Below, one piece after another: positions 8,774-17,365 of a DNA stretch of 64,000 nucleotides; position 1 is the first letter of the stretch; every line of letters begins with the position of its first letter. A program made the position numbers and the translations under genes. Source of the DNA: Dictyobacter formicarum (GTDB lineage Bacteria > Chloroflexota > Ktedonobacteria > Ktedonobacterales > Ktedonobacteraceae). The notes under the pieces are model-generated. The model did not search any database, was not told where the DNA came from, and was given only the letters and a program-made list of their open reading frames with translations. Location: NCBI RefSeq assembly GCF_016587435.1, contig NZ_BNJJ01000008.1:248001-312000 (forward strand), written 5' to 3'.

Positions 8774-8954
8774 TGCACTATAGATGATCATGGAAAGTGT
8801 TTTCATATAGTGATAATTTGATTTTTCAAGTCGGATAAGACCGTACAAAGTCATATTCATGCTACAATATAACCAAGCTTATTTCCTCCAAACACCTATG
8901 GGTGAATAAATCGTTTAAGCGCGTCAACAATCGTAGAAATGAATGGAGTAGTAA

Positions 8955-9782
8955 ATGCCTGACTATAAAACACTTTTTAGCATAGAGGGACAAACAGTAG
9001 TAATTACCGGTGGAGGCGGAGTCTTGGGTCGGGTGATGGCACAAGCACTGGCAGAAGCAGGTGCCAGGGTGGCTGTGATCAGCTTGCATGAGGCTTCGGC
9101 TGCAAAAGTGGTTGAGACGATCCATCAAGCAGGTGGCGAGGCAATTGGCCTAGGCTGTGATGTGATGGATAAAACTGCGCTTGAGGATGCACAAAGAGAA
9201 ATTTTAAGCAAGTTTTCTTCAATCGATATTTTGATCAATGGAGCTGGCGGTAATCAGCCTGGAGCAACAACTTCACCGGAGCGTTCGTTTTTTGATCTGG
9301 ATACAAAAGCTGTGTCTTCGGTTTTTGACTTGAATTTTTCAGGCACCTTTCAGACGTGTCAGATTTTCGGCCGCAACATGGTAGAGCAAGGTCATGGTTG
9401 CATCGTAAACATTGCTTCCATGAATGCTTTGCGTCCACTTACTAAGATCCCGGCCTATAGCGCAGCCAAATCAGCTATTGCCAATTTCACCCAGTGGCTT
9501 TCTGTCCATATGGCACAGGAATATAGCGATCGGATACGCGTTAACGCAATTGCACCCGGATTCTTTTTAACTGAACAAAACCGCTTTCTGCTTACTGATA
9601 AAGATACTGGCGCCATGACAAAAAGGGGACAGGCTATTTTAGATCATACTCCCATGGGACGCTTTGGCGTACCGGAGGATCTGATTGGAGCGCTTTTATG
9701 GCTTACCAGTCCGGCATCAGCTTTTGTGACCGGAACCGTTATTCCGGTTGATGGGGGATTTTCAGCCTTCAGCGGTGTCTAG
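8955..9782 (+). CDS. SDR-family oxidoreductase (mannonate/gluconate type)
   Basis: A 275-residue classical short-chain dehydrogenase. The nucleotide-binding motif is 'TGGGGVLG' (18-25), 'INGAGG' follows, and the catalytic set is Ser155, Tyr168 and Lys172 ('YSAAK'). The length and the 'FFLTEQNRFLLTD...' substrate loop resemble SDRs acting on D-mannonate/fructuronate or 2-keto-3-deoxy sugar acids. By family knowledge it would reduce or oxidise a sugar acid with NAD(P); the exact substrate cannot be read from sequence. Monocistronic. The fragment immediately downstream is the tail of a paralogue. Confidence 0.85.
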   Translation: MPDYKTLFSIEGQTVVITGGGGVLGRVMAQALAEAGARVAVISLHEASAAKVVETIHQAGGEAIGLGCDVMDKTALEDAQREILSKFSSIDILINGAGGNQPGATTSPERSFFDLDTKAVSSVFDLNFSGTFQTCQIFGRNMVEQGHGCIVNIASMNALRPLTKIPAYSAAKSAIANFTQWLSVHMAQEYSDRIRVNAIAPGFFLTEQNRFLLTDKDTGAMTKRGQAILDHTPMGRFGVPEDLIGALLWLTSPASAFVTGTVIPVDGGFSAFSGV

Positions 9783-9911
9783 TTTAAGGCCCAATCTGCT
9801 TCCTATAGCCTGCTGCTACAGACTAGAGATTTTATCTCTCTTCATCGTTTAGATGTTTCTGAAGAAGCATTGTTACTGCCGTATAAAAGTGAGTAAAATC
9901 ACTACATTTTA

Positions 9912-10160
9912 GTGAGGGTGAATGCGATCGCACCAGGTTTTTTCCTGACAAATCAGAATCGCTACATGCTTACCGATAAAGAAACGGGAGCATACACCGC
10001 ACGTGGGGAGACTATTGTGGCACATACGCCGATGCATCGTTTGGGAGAGGCAGAAGATCTGGTTGGCACTCTGCTCTGGCTGGCCAGCCCAGCGGCGGCC
10101 TTCGTGACAGGTATTGTGGTGCCTGTCGATGGCGGCTTTTCAGCTTTTGGCGGTGTCTGA
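9912..10160 (+). pseudogene. 3' remnant of a second SDR gene
   Basis: An 82-codon open frame matching only the last third of the SDR just upstream: 'RVNAIAPGFFLT', 'LTDKETGAYTARGE', 'PVDGGFSAFGGV'. Counting residues, about 74 % are identical over 81 positions. The nucleotide-binding fold and the Ser-Tyr-Lys catalytic residues are missing, and the frame opens on a GTG with no Shine-Dalgarno. This is a paralogue that lost its 5' two thirds, probably by deletion within a former tandem pair; the divergence shows the duplication was not recent. Confidence 0.8.
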
Positions 10161-10189
10161 TAGTCCTCGTGGCACTCGAAGACACACAA

Positions 10190-10214
10190 AAAGGGGGCCT
10201 GAAATGCCCCCTTT
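10190..10214. terminator. Intrinsic terminator AAAGGGGGC/GCCCCCTTT
   Basis: A 9-bp perfect stem with a 7-base loop lies between the SDR remnant and the convergent GNAT gene. A-rich and T-rich edges allow use from both sides. Confidence 0.75.
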
Positions 10215-10244
10215 GAGGTGGTAATCTCGCCGGTCTGTGCTACA

Positions 10245-10739
10245 CTAAAGGGCTTCTTTTGTGCTTAACATTTTACGAAATAGTACTCGCGTGCCCCCTC
10301 GTCCATCATAATTTGTCGTAACTGGTATGCCATTGTGTTCAGCATCTCCAGATTCGATTACAAATCCCATACGTTGATGAAACGCAATAGAGCCGGTATT
10401 TTGCGGGGATGTTACACTATGCACTTCTGAACAGCCCCATTCACGCATTAAGGTAAAAAAACGTAGGTAGAGAAGACGTCCAATACCACGGCCACGATAG
10501 CGTGGATCAACTCCAACAAAATGAATATACGCCTGATGCGGATAGGTTTGTGAGCGAAAGCCCACCAAAAAACCCACGCGTTCTCCATTATCTTCGATCA
10601 GAAAACTACTTTTTTGGAAGTGGATGAAAAAGAGTTTGGGGAGCATGCTGGCCATTGGGCGATTATCCCACCACGCGTCGATCACTTGAATAATCGGCGC
10701 ATAATCGCTGGCCTCAATAGGACGAATGAGATAACCCAT
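10245..10739 (-). CDS. GNAT-family N-acetyltransferase
   Basis: A 164-residue acetyltransferase. The acetyl-CoA motif A is clear: 'FVGVDPRYRGRGIGRLLYLRFF', followed by motif B 'VTSPQNTGSIAFHQRMGF'. An N-terminal 'YLIRPIEASDYAPII' begins the fold. The start chosen is ATG 10739, 12 bases after AAGGAG; an in-frame ATG 18 codons upstream lacks a ribosome site. Substrate unknown (small molecule or protein amine). It stands alone, convergent with the SDR genes. Confidence 0.85.
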   Translation of the reverse strand: MGYLIRPIEASDYAPIIQVIDAWWDNRPMASMLPKLFFIHFQKSSFLIEDNGERVGFLVGFRSQTYPHQAYIHFVGVDPRYRGRGIGRLLYLRFFTLMREWGCSEVHSVTSPQNTGSIAFHQRMGFVIESGDAEHNGIPVTTNYDGRGGTRVLFRKMLSTKEAL

Positions 10740-10845
10740 GTGCTGCTTTTTCTCCTTGCTGAGCTGTGTATACCTTATGATCTTTTTTTGCATCAGTAGA
10801 TCGTTATATTCTATACAATGTTTTATGAGTTCAAAAAGCGTCTAA

Positions 10846-10962
10846 ATGTCAGATGTTTCGCGCCTTCGGCCCCTGACGCTACGCGCCTGCGGCACTCAAA
10901 AAATTTTTATAAAGTCGTACCAGACCTGCGCCGGGCGCAGGTCTGGTACGACTTTATAAAAA
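10846..10962. repeat. Palindromic intergenic element, copy A (reverse orientation, truncated)
   Basis: Conserved flank (TTCGCGCCTTCGGCCCCTGA at about 10856-10876) next to a perfect hairpin with 29-bp arms 10904-10932 / 10934-10962 around a single G. The arms start TTTTTATAAAG and end CTTTATAAAAA, so a T-tract is produced on either strand. The far flank is missing; the stop of the downstream minus-strand gene lies 10 bases away. Probably serves as its terminator. Confidence 0.85.
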
Positions 10963-10972
10963 AACGAATTTA

Positions 10973-11794
10973 TTACTGCTGTAACTGCTTTTCGACTGAG
11001 TGCAGCCAGTTGATATGTTGTGGCAGGGCAATTTCTGGCTCCTCAATCTCTGGATGCCAGCGTTTTTCCCACTCGACGGAAATATAACCATCATAGCCAT
11101 TAGCCTGCAGGCTGGCTAATTGTTCACGCACCGGCACCTCGCCCTCGCCCACCAGTACCAGTTTCCAACCAGATTTTTCTGTATTGTCACGGCGGGCATC
11201 TTTCACGTGTACATGTGCCACGCGAGGACCCAGTAACTGCCATACCTCGGCGGCGGATTCTCCCATGCGATAGGGATGATGGCTATCCCAGAGCGCCGCC
11301 ACTGCCGGGGAATTAATTAAATCCAGTACCTGAGCCGTACGGCGGGCAGAGGCAAAGCCATCGTGGGTTTCTAAGGTAATAGTAACCCCGGCCTGCTCAG
11401 CCTGTGAAGCGACCTGCCGTAGTGCTTCCGCTACCCACTGATTTTCTTGCTCAATATTCTCACCTGTGCCGGCGCCTCCAAAGACGCGTAAAATTGGCAC
11501 CCGCAATTCATGTGCTAATTGAACCCAGACGCGTAGCGTTTCTACGTTTTTGGCCCTTTCCGCCGCATCGCTTATATTAAATGTGCAGGAGGTATCAAAG
11601 GCGCAGACCTCAACGCCGCGTGAACGAAAGGTCGCTACTGCTTGCCGGACCTTCTCAGCGTCACGTACAGGATCGATGACTTCATTGTCCAGCAGGCGTA
11701 GCTCAACACCGCTATAGCCTAGTCGGACAGCATTGTCTGCGACCTGTTCTGTTGTCCATTGTGGACAGCCAAGGGTACTAAATGCAAATTTCAC
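10973..11794 (-). CDS. Sugar phosphate isomerase/epimerase (xylose-isomerase-like TIM barrel)
   Basis: A 273-residue AP-endonuclease-2-type TIM barrel. 'FAFSTLGCPQWT' opens the barrel. Metal-ligand candidates appear as Glu in 'VELRLLD' and 'TLETHDG', Asp-His in 'WDSHHP', His in 'VAHVHVKDA' and Glu in 'SVEWEKRWHPE'. This family includes xylose isomerases, hydroxypyruvate isomerase and inosose dehydratase; the member cannot be fixed by eye. GTG 11794 was chosen because AAAGAGG lies 9 bases before it, whereas the upstream ATG has none. Monocistronic, ended by repeat copy A. Confidence 0.85.
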   Translation of the reverse strand: MKFAFSTLGCPQWTTEQVADNAVRLGYSGVELRLLDNEVIDPVRDAEKVRQAVATFRSRGVEVCAFDTSCTFNISDAAERAKNVETLRVWVQLAHELRVPILRVFGGAGTGENIEQENQWVAEALRQVASQAEQAGVTITLETHDGFASARRTAQVLDLINSPAVAALWDSHHPYRMGESAAEVWQLLGPRVAHVHVKDARRDNTEKSGWKLVLVGEGEVPVREQLASLQANGYDGYISVEWEKRWHPEIEEPEIALPQHINWLHSVEKQLQQ

Positions 11795-11932
11795 TGCTTT
11801 TTGCCTCTTTCTACATAAAAGAACATTGTAGATAGACAGCATCATCTGCCTCTCTTCCATTATGTCACCAATTCTTTGCAGATGGATAGTAATGGTTTTC
11901 TATAGATAGAGATATGCAGAGAGACGCAGGCA

Positions 11933-13405
11933 TTATTTGGCCTGTGATTTTGCTCCTTGTTTCTCTTCCGAATAGATGGCCAGCACTGATGTGAAGGGCA
12001 TTTGCATGGACTGTGCCGCACCTTTGTCATTGCCGCGTAAATTGATGCGAAAATATATTTCTTTATTCATATTTCCATAAACGCCATCGATAGTGTCCGA
12101 AAGCTGATTCCCATTGCGAGGAACCGTAAAGGTAGGAGAATGGCAGAAATCATAATCGGAACAGCCTGGGAAATGCGAGATATCAAGCTTTACGACGGGT
12201 GCCAGCTGCGTGCCATCGGTATCGTCGGCTGAGCCAGGATAGATATTAAGGCTTCCTCCGTGTTCATCCATCGCAATCAGATAAAAGTGGCCCTGTGTAT
12301 CCTGTGTGATACGAACTTTTTGCCCGTAAGAGACATTGGGCATGGCAACATCCTTGACGATCTTGCCATCCTCAATAATGGCCTGGTGTGGTCCATCGTA
12401 TTCATTGAGATAGAGGATGTGCATCCGACCCGCCGTATCGATATAGCTATCCGTAACATATGTCAGGTCGCGATCATTGGTATTATTGGGGTCTTTAGGC
12501 TTAACCTCTTTAACCAGTAACTCATCGAGTTTCGGTTGGCTGGGCGTAACATTATTGGTATGGAAATATTTAACCTCGTTAAAGATCCAGGGATTGCCAT
12601 CCTGCCCTTGCGGCTGGGGAAGATTGAGATAGTGACGCTGCACATCGCGTGTGGCCACAAAAGAGAGATCATTATTATAACCCGGAAAGAGAAAGGCATA
12701 GGTGTAGCGGAGATCCAGGGTATCGTGGTGAAAGGTCCATTTGTTCGTGTCAACATTAAAATAGGTCCAATTGATGATGCCAGGTTTATCCGGTCCGGTC
12801 TGGTCGACAACTATGTCGCCGTGATCGTTAACGCCCACACTGCTATATCCTTGCTCACCATCGTCTTGCCATTTACCCGGCAGCCACTCGCTCTTGAAGG
12901 TCGCTCCATTATCGGTTGAGTAGATGTGTTGTAATTTCCCCTGCGTTTTAGGCCAGGCGAAGAGGTGTATGCTATCGTTCTTACCCAGAACAATATTGAT
13001 TGGCTCTGTTCCTGCATTCCCAGACTGGATTTCTTTCCAGTCTCCATTAGGTGCCTTATGCATCAGGTGCCATACCCGATCGTTGAGGTCATCCCCTTGC
13101 GAGATATAGGTCATAAAGAGATCGCCTTTGGACGTACGGATAATGCGATCTTTATGCGCACCCCAGCTATTGGGGACATATTGATCTTCAACACTAAAGG
13201 CCTGATCGGTAACCTGTTCAAGCTTTATAAGTGTAGGTTTGCCCGGTGTAGACGCTTTGGGTGTAGCAAAAAGATGACCTGAAGTAGTATCTGAAGAGGG
13301 TTTTATTCCTAATAAATAAATAGCAAGTACAACAATTACTACCAGAGATAAAACAGATGCGATGAGGATAATTGCAGATTTATGACTTATCTTCAATTGT
13401 ATCAT
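11933..13405 (-). CDS. Membrane-anchored sialidase-like beta-propeller protein
   Basis: A 490-residue protein with one N-terminal membrane anchor (about residues 11-33, 'SAIILIASVLSLVVIVVLAIYLL'), a short linker, then an extracytoplasmic region rich in repeated beta-strand motifs. Examples are 'DRIIRTSKGDLFMTYIS', 'STDNGATFKSEW', 'GVNDHGDIVVDQ' and 'DTAGRMHILYLNEYDG'. These have the spacing of BNR/Asp-box propellers such as exo-sialidases, but a full sialidase active site (Arg triad, Tyr/Glu) is not evident, so it may bind rather than cut glycans. The gene stands alone with its own promoter region at 13406-13500. Confidence 0.7.
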   Translation of the reverse strand: MIQLKISHKSAIILIASVLSLVVIVVLAIYLLGIKPSSDTTSGHLFATPKASTPGKPTLIKLEQVTDQAFSVEDQYVPNSWGAHKDRIIRTSKGDLFMTYISQGDDLNDRVWHLMHKAPNGDWKEIQSGNAGTEPINIVLGKNDSIHLFAWPKTQGKLQHIYSTDNGATFKSEWLPGKWQDDGEQGYSSVGVNDHGDIVVDQTGPDKPGIINWTYFNVDTNKWTFHHDTLDLRYTYAFLFPGYNNDLSFVATRDVQRHYLNLPQPQGQDGNPWIFNEVKYFHTNNVTPSQPKLDELLVKEVKPKDPNNTNDRDLTYVTDSYIDTAGRMHILYLNEYDGPHQAIIEDGKIVKDVAMPNVSYGQKVRITQDTQGHFYLIAMDEHGGSLNIYPGSADDTDGTQLAPVVKLDISHFPGCSDYDFCHSPTFTVPRNGNQLSDTIDGVYGNMNKEIYFRINLRGNDKGAAQSMQMPFTSVLAIYSEEKQGAKSQAK

Positions 13406-13535
13406 CTCCTTGTGCGAGATAGAATCTCTTTCTTGCTAATATCATACATCACAATATATAAAAATAATATAAAAACGACAACAATTATGCCCTACGTGCG
13501 GACGGAGATCATCCACGCCTGATCTGTGTTTCATT

Positions 13536-13730
13536 GTGTCTGACGCCTGTCCCCATGGGAAGCAAAGCGCCCCCGTACAGGCGGGCGCATCCGCGCCCGA
13601 GCCCTTTTATACGTTGGTGCATCATGAGAGTAAAAAGCTCATGATGCACCAACGTATAAAAGATATTTTAGCGCCGCAGACGCGTAGTGTCAGGAGCCGA
13701 AGGCGCGAAGAGCAGGGTTTTCAAACACGC
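13536..13730. repeat. Palindromic intergenic element, copy B
   Basis: Full-length-looking copy bounded by GTGTCTGAC (13536-13544) and TCAAACAC (13721-13728). Inside: a GGGAAGCAAAGCGCCCCC flank, a hairpin with 24-bp perfect arms 13605-13628 / 13638-13661 (starting TTTTATACGTTGGTGCA) and the other flank with GCGTAGTGTCAGGAGCCGAA. Lies downstream of hemE. Confidence 0.9.
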
Positions 13731-13747
13731 TTATGGGGTTATATAGC

Positions 13748-13784
13748 GAGCGTCCCTGACCAGATTATCTGGTCAGGGACGCTC
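13748..13784. terminator. Terminator hairpin after hemE
   Basis: Arms GAGCGTCCCTGACCAG / CTGGTCAGGGACGCTC with a 5-base loop, 16 bp perfect, 26 bases after the hemE stop. No long T-tract follows on the minus strand. Confidence 0.6.
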
Positions 13785-13809
13785 AAGTGGCTACTGAAGA
13801 GTGGCTTTT

Positions 13810-14892
13810 TTATGCCTGGGCGGCTGTGTATTCATGGACAAAATCAATCAGACGGCGTACATTTTCGACCGGCGTTCCTGGTAAGATGCCGTGCCCAAGG
13901 TTGAAGATATGCCCTGGACGACCTTTGACGCGATCAAGAATCTCTTTCGTGCGCTTCTCGATTTCCGGCCAGGGAGCCAGGAGCGTAACTGGGTCCAGAT
14001 TACCCTGCACCGCCGTTCCTGGTTTGAGGCTATCCCATGCGGTGTCCAGGTCGATGTGCCAGTCGATGCCGATCACATCGCCACCCGCTTCTTGAATCAG
14101 GTTAAGCATGCCACTGGTATTGGTGCCGAAATGGATAATCGGAACGTTGCCCTGCCTGGCGATGTCAATGGCGTGACGGCTATGCGGCAGAATATATTCG
14201 CGATAGTCAGCTGGACTGAGGGCACCAACCCAGCTATCGAAGAATTGGAGTGTCTGCGCCCCTGCCCTGGCCTGGGCCAGCAGGTAGTTGCCGATAACTT
14301 CGCTCAGTTTCTCCATTAACAGGTGCCAGGTGGAAGCGTCGCTCATCATCAGACCCTTGGTGTGCAGATAGGCCTTGCTGCTGCCTCCCTCGATAGCGTA
14401 GGAGGCCAGGGTAAAGGGAGCACCACTAAAGCCAATCAATGGGATACCACGGGGATCCAGTTGCTTGCGCACCTGTTTAATGGCTTCCAGGGTAAACCAC
14501 AGGCTCTCCGTAGGATCAGGAATGCGCAGGGCCTCAACGTCCGCACGGCTACGAATAGGATTATGGATGACGGGCCCTTCGCCTTTCATAAATTCCAGGT
14601 TGAGTCCCATACCTTCCAGTGGCGGGAGAATATCGGCGAATATAATGGCTGCATCTAAATTGTATGCGCGGATGGGTTGCATAGTAACTTCAGCGGCTAA
14701 CTCTGGCCGCTTGATGATCTCCAGAATAGGATGTTGGGCGCGCAGGGCTCGATATTCTTCCATATAGCGGCCAGCCTGGCGCATTAACCAGACTGGGGTT
14801 GCATCTACCGAAAGACGCTGGCAGGCGCGTAAAAAACGGCTCTGGCTGGTTGTGGCGGGCGATGTAGGTTCCGTTGATGGTGTTACGTTCAT
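13810..14892 (-). CDS. hemE: Uroporphyrinogen decarboxylase
   Basis: A 360-residue HemE that removes four carboxylates from uroporphyrinogen III to give coproporphyrinogen III in the cytoplasm. Key residues are present: Arg38 and Arg42 ('WLMRQAGRYMEEYR'), Asp87 ('IFADIL'), the Tyr of 'ASYAIEG', the Ser of 'FFDSWVG' and the His of 'NLGHGILP'. The Asp/Arg set matches the substrate-binding cleft of characterised enzymes. It lies 106 bases downstream of a divergent paralogue in the same direction, so the two may be co-transcribed. No other heme gene lies nearby. Confidence 0.93.
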   Translation of the reverse strand: MNVTPSTEPTSPATTSQSRFLRACQRLSVDATPVWLMRQAGRYMEEYRALRAQHPILEIIKRPELAAEVTMQPIRAYNLDAAIIFADILPPLEGMGLNLEFMKGEGPVIHNPIRSRADVEALRIPDPTESLWFTLEAIKQVRKQLDPRGIPLIGFSGAPFTLASYAIEGGSSKAYLHTKGLMMSDASTWHLLMEKLSEVIGNYLLAQARAGAQTLQFFDSWVGALSPADYREYILPHSRHAIDIARQGNVPIIHFGTNTSGMLNLIQEAGGDVIGIDWHIDLDTAWDSLKPGTAVQGNLDPVTLLAPWPEIEKRTKEILDRVKGRPGHIFNLGHGILPGTPVENVRRLIDFVHEYTAAQA

Positions 14893-14998
14893 AGTGATGC
14901 TCTATTATCTCCAATTTGCTCTATTGAATGCGGTATTGTCAGGTTCGTCTCTATTGTAAGATGCCTGCGCAGAGGAATCCGTACCCCAGCCAGGATTT

Positions 14999-16081
14999 TT
15001 AGCTGGTTGGTGTTGTGGTGTGGACACTGTAGTTGTGTACAGCATCGACAAGCCGGCGCAAGTAGTCAGGATTAGTTGCGGGATGAACAGCGTGCCCCAG
15101 ATTGAATATGTGGCCTGGCCGCCGCTGAAGCCGATCGAGGATAGCTGTGCTGCCCTCGCTGACCGTTTCCCAGGGGGCAAGCAAGAGCGTGGGATCAAGG
15201 TTACCCATAATGCCATGCTCAGAACCAATCTGTTGCCAGGCTTGATCGATGTCCACACGCCAATCGACCCCTATTACGTCACCTCCGGCCTGGGCCATGG
15301 CTGGCAGGAGGCTGGCGTGCCCGGTACCAAAATGGATGCTCTGCGCTCCGGCTTGTTGAATTGCCGCCAGGACGCGCCGCGAATACGGCTGGACGAATTG
15401 TATATATGCGCCAGGACCCAGTATCCCTACATTGCTATCAAAGAGCTGAATCGCATCGGCGCCAGCCCTGGCTTCCGCCTGGACATAGCTGACCAGCACA
15501 TCTGTGATCTTGTTCATCAATGCATGCCAGATGTCTGGGTGTTGATACATCAGCGTTTTTGCTGTGCTGTAATCGCGCGTTGGCACGCCTTCAACCATGT
15601 AGAGCGCCAGCGTAAATGGTCCACCAGCAATGCCAATGACCGCCTGTTTCCGGGCCAGCGCCTGTTTAACGATGCGGATGGCCTCCATCACAAAAGGCGT
15701 CGCTTCTTCCGCCGCCAGAACGCGCAGTGCATTTACATCCTGCATCGTACGGACAGGATTACGTACAATGGGGCCTCGGGCAGGGTCTAGCTCGGTCTGC
15801 AGTCCCATACCGGGGAAGGGAAGGATAATATCTGTATACATTACTGCCGCGTCTACCCCATATTGCGCTATCGGCATCAAAGATACCTGTGAACAGAGCT
15901 CGGGCGTACGGGCGATCGTTAAAATATCATAGGATTCTCGTAATGCGCGATATTCAGCCAGGCAATGTCCGGCCTGACGCATAAACCAGACTGGTGTTGT
16001 ATCTGTCTGCTGTCGCTGGCAGGCTGCGAGAAAGCGTTCCACGCCTGTTTGCGTCGAGACAGATTGAGATGATAACTGCAT
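14999..16081 (-). CDS. Uroporphyrinogen decarboxylase paralogue with altered active-site Arg
   Basis: A 360-residue protein, the same length as the hemE product next to it and clearly homologous throughout. The signature reads 'WFMRQAGHCLAEYR': the first Arg (35) is kept, but the second, which contacts substrate carboxylates in characterised UroD enzymes, is His39. Asp84 ('MYTDII'), the Tyr of 'LALYMVEG', the Ser of 'LFDSNVG' and the His of 'NLGHAVHP' are kept. It may have changed substrate preference (related corrinoid/methyltransferase-type UroD proteins exist) or reduced activity. First gene of the pair; the promoter should lie in 16082-16105, just before repeat copy C. Confidence 0.85.
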   Translation of the reverse strand: MQLSSQSVSTQTGVERFLAACQRQQTDTTPVWFMRQAGHCLAEYRALRESYDILTIARTPELCSQVSLMPIAQYGVDAAVMYTDIILPFPGMGLQTELDPARGPIVRNPVRTMQDVNALRVLAAEEATPFVMEAIRIVKQALARKQAVIGIAGGPFTLALYMVEGVPTRDYSTAKTLMYQHPDIWHALMNKITDVLVSYVQAEARAGADAIQLFDSNVGILGPGAYIQFVQPYSRRVLAAIQQAGAQSIHFGTGHASLLPAMAQAGGDVIGVDWRVDIDQAWQQIGSEHGIMGNLDPTLLLAPWETVSEGSTAILDRLQRRPGHIFNLGHAVHPATNPDYLRRLVDAVHNYSVHTTTPTS

Positions 16082-16105
16082 TCGACTTCCTTAGTTATAT
16101 CAGAA

Positions 16106-16301
16106 TGTGTCTTATCCCCATTAACATGGGGATCAAAGCCCCCTCACGGGCGTCCGCATGCGCGGCCGCACCTTTTTATTGGTTGGTGCAACACGGTCGC
16201 ACAGCGACCGTGTTGCACCAACCAATAAAAAGACCTGCTGAGCACCGCAGGTGCGAAGCGTCAGGGGCCGAAGGCGCGAAAAGTATGGCTTTCAGACACA
16301 C
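16106..16301. repeat. Palindromic intergenic element, copy C
   Basis: Bounded by TGTGTCTTA (16106-) and TTTCAGACACA (to about 16300). The hairpin has 29-bp perfect arms 16172-16200 / 16204-16232 (starting CTTTTTATTGGTTGGTGCA) and a 3-base loop. Flanks GCGTCCGCATGCGCGGCCGC and GTCAGGGGCCGAAGGCGCGA are shared with copies B and G. It sits upstream of the hemE pair and downstream of the signal-peptidase-like gene. Confidence 0.9.
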
Positions 16302-16427
16302 TCTCAAAAAAATATATGTTAAAAGCATTTTACTTTTCATATCATAACGTGCGGACAGTCGGAATGCAACGTGTAAACCTGTATAATTCTCTAGCGTAAG
16401 AGAAATCACTGGAGATTTTTCACTTTT

Positions 16428-16976
16428 TTATTGCTTATTTTTGAGCTGGCCGAAAACAGAGGGATGACTATTGATGACGTGCCAGGCACTAACAGGCCAG
16501 AAAACTACTACTGCTTTCCCCACAATCATGTCATTATTTACAGTACCCCAACTGCGTGAATCATCGGTTATGGTGCGATTATCATTTAATACAAAGTAAG
16601 AATTGGCTGGCACCTTCCATTCCTTTGATTCAGGGTTAAAGGGTTTCTGCACATATGTTTCATTCAGAAACACACCATTGACTATGATATGGGAGCCAGC
16701 GGTCTTTACGTCATCACCAGGCAATCCTATAATGCGCGCCATTACATCGGTATTGGGGTCGGGGGGATAGTGGACGACAACCGCATCACCGCGCTGGGGT
16801 TTTCCAAACATGTAGGAGGTTCTATTTACCATTATGTAGGCATTACTACCTATCTCTGGTTGCATGCCAGTGCTTTGCATGTGATAACCGTGGATGATAA
16901 AGCGGATAACTACGAATAGTAACAGGGTAATAGCTATTAACTCTATAATTTCACGCGTAAAATGCGATCGTCTCAA
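16428..16976 (-). CDS. Signal peptidase I homologue lacking Ser/Lys dyad (pseudoenzyme)
   Basis: A 182-residue S26-family protein with one N-terminal membrane helix (about 10-29) and the periplasmic-type beta domain. Box D/E features are intact: 'ARIIGLPGDDV' and 'VLNDNRTITDDSRSWGTV'. However, the nucleophile box, normally GxSMxPT, reads 'STGMQPEI', placing Gly37 where serine belongs. The general-base lysine, normally in '(V/K)KRVIGLPGD', is Ala80 ('MARIIGLPGD'). Both halves of the dyad are gone, so cleavage of signal peptides is not expected. Natural inactive SPase homologues exist (for example SpsA of Staphylococcus). Ser35 could only act if the motif were shifted, which I consider unlikely. 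Single gene. Confidence 0.85.
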   Translation of the reverse strand: MRRSHFTREIIELIAITLLLFVVIRFIIHGYHMQSTGMQPEIGSNAYIMVNRTSYMFGKPQRGDAVVVHYPPDPNTDVMARIIGLPGDDVKTAGSHIIVNGVFLNETYVQKPFNPESKEWKVPANSYFVLNDNRTITDDSRSWGTVNNDMIVGKAVVVFWPVSAWHVINSHPSVFGQLKNKQ

Positions 16977-17365
16977 AATTTATCTCCAGATGTATATGCT
17001 TTATATATACATAACTGTTGCAACAATATGAAGGTAACGGCCTGCGTCGATCGTTAGATGGGGTACTGCTTTGCAAGTGCTGGCCGTGGCTCGGTGCAAC
17101 TCGTAGGGGTAGTATAGCGCAAGCCATTTGGAATGTTCGAGAATGCTGCATTTTGTAGCCCAAAACTACCAACCTGCAGATGTAAAAAAGGAAAAAACAG
17201 CCTTTATGATTAAGGATTGAAGTGGTTTGATATATCAGGCATTAGTCTATCCACAAGTCCTACTATCGCCTCAGTTCTATTGACGCCACAAGTGTACCGT
17301 ATATACTATTTAGCTGATTACCATTTTTCCCGGATCACGCGATGGTAGATATCAAGGGGGATGAG
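16977..17365. other. Divergent promoter region, no gene
   Basis: Separates the signal-peptidase-like gene from the pseudokinase gene. GC-mixed with no long hairpin. The kinase frame could be extended to ATG 17342, but AAGGGGG just before 17366 marks the likelier start. Confidence 0.5.

Noticed and set aside
12259..13282. Several long frames antisense to the beta-propeller gene
   Set aside because: Shadows of the minus-strand gene; they lack ribosome sites and have unnatural composition.
13810..15932. Long plus-strand frames opposite the two hemE genes
   Set aside because: The minus-strand HemE proteins are unmistakable; the opposite frames reflect their codon usage.
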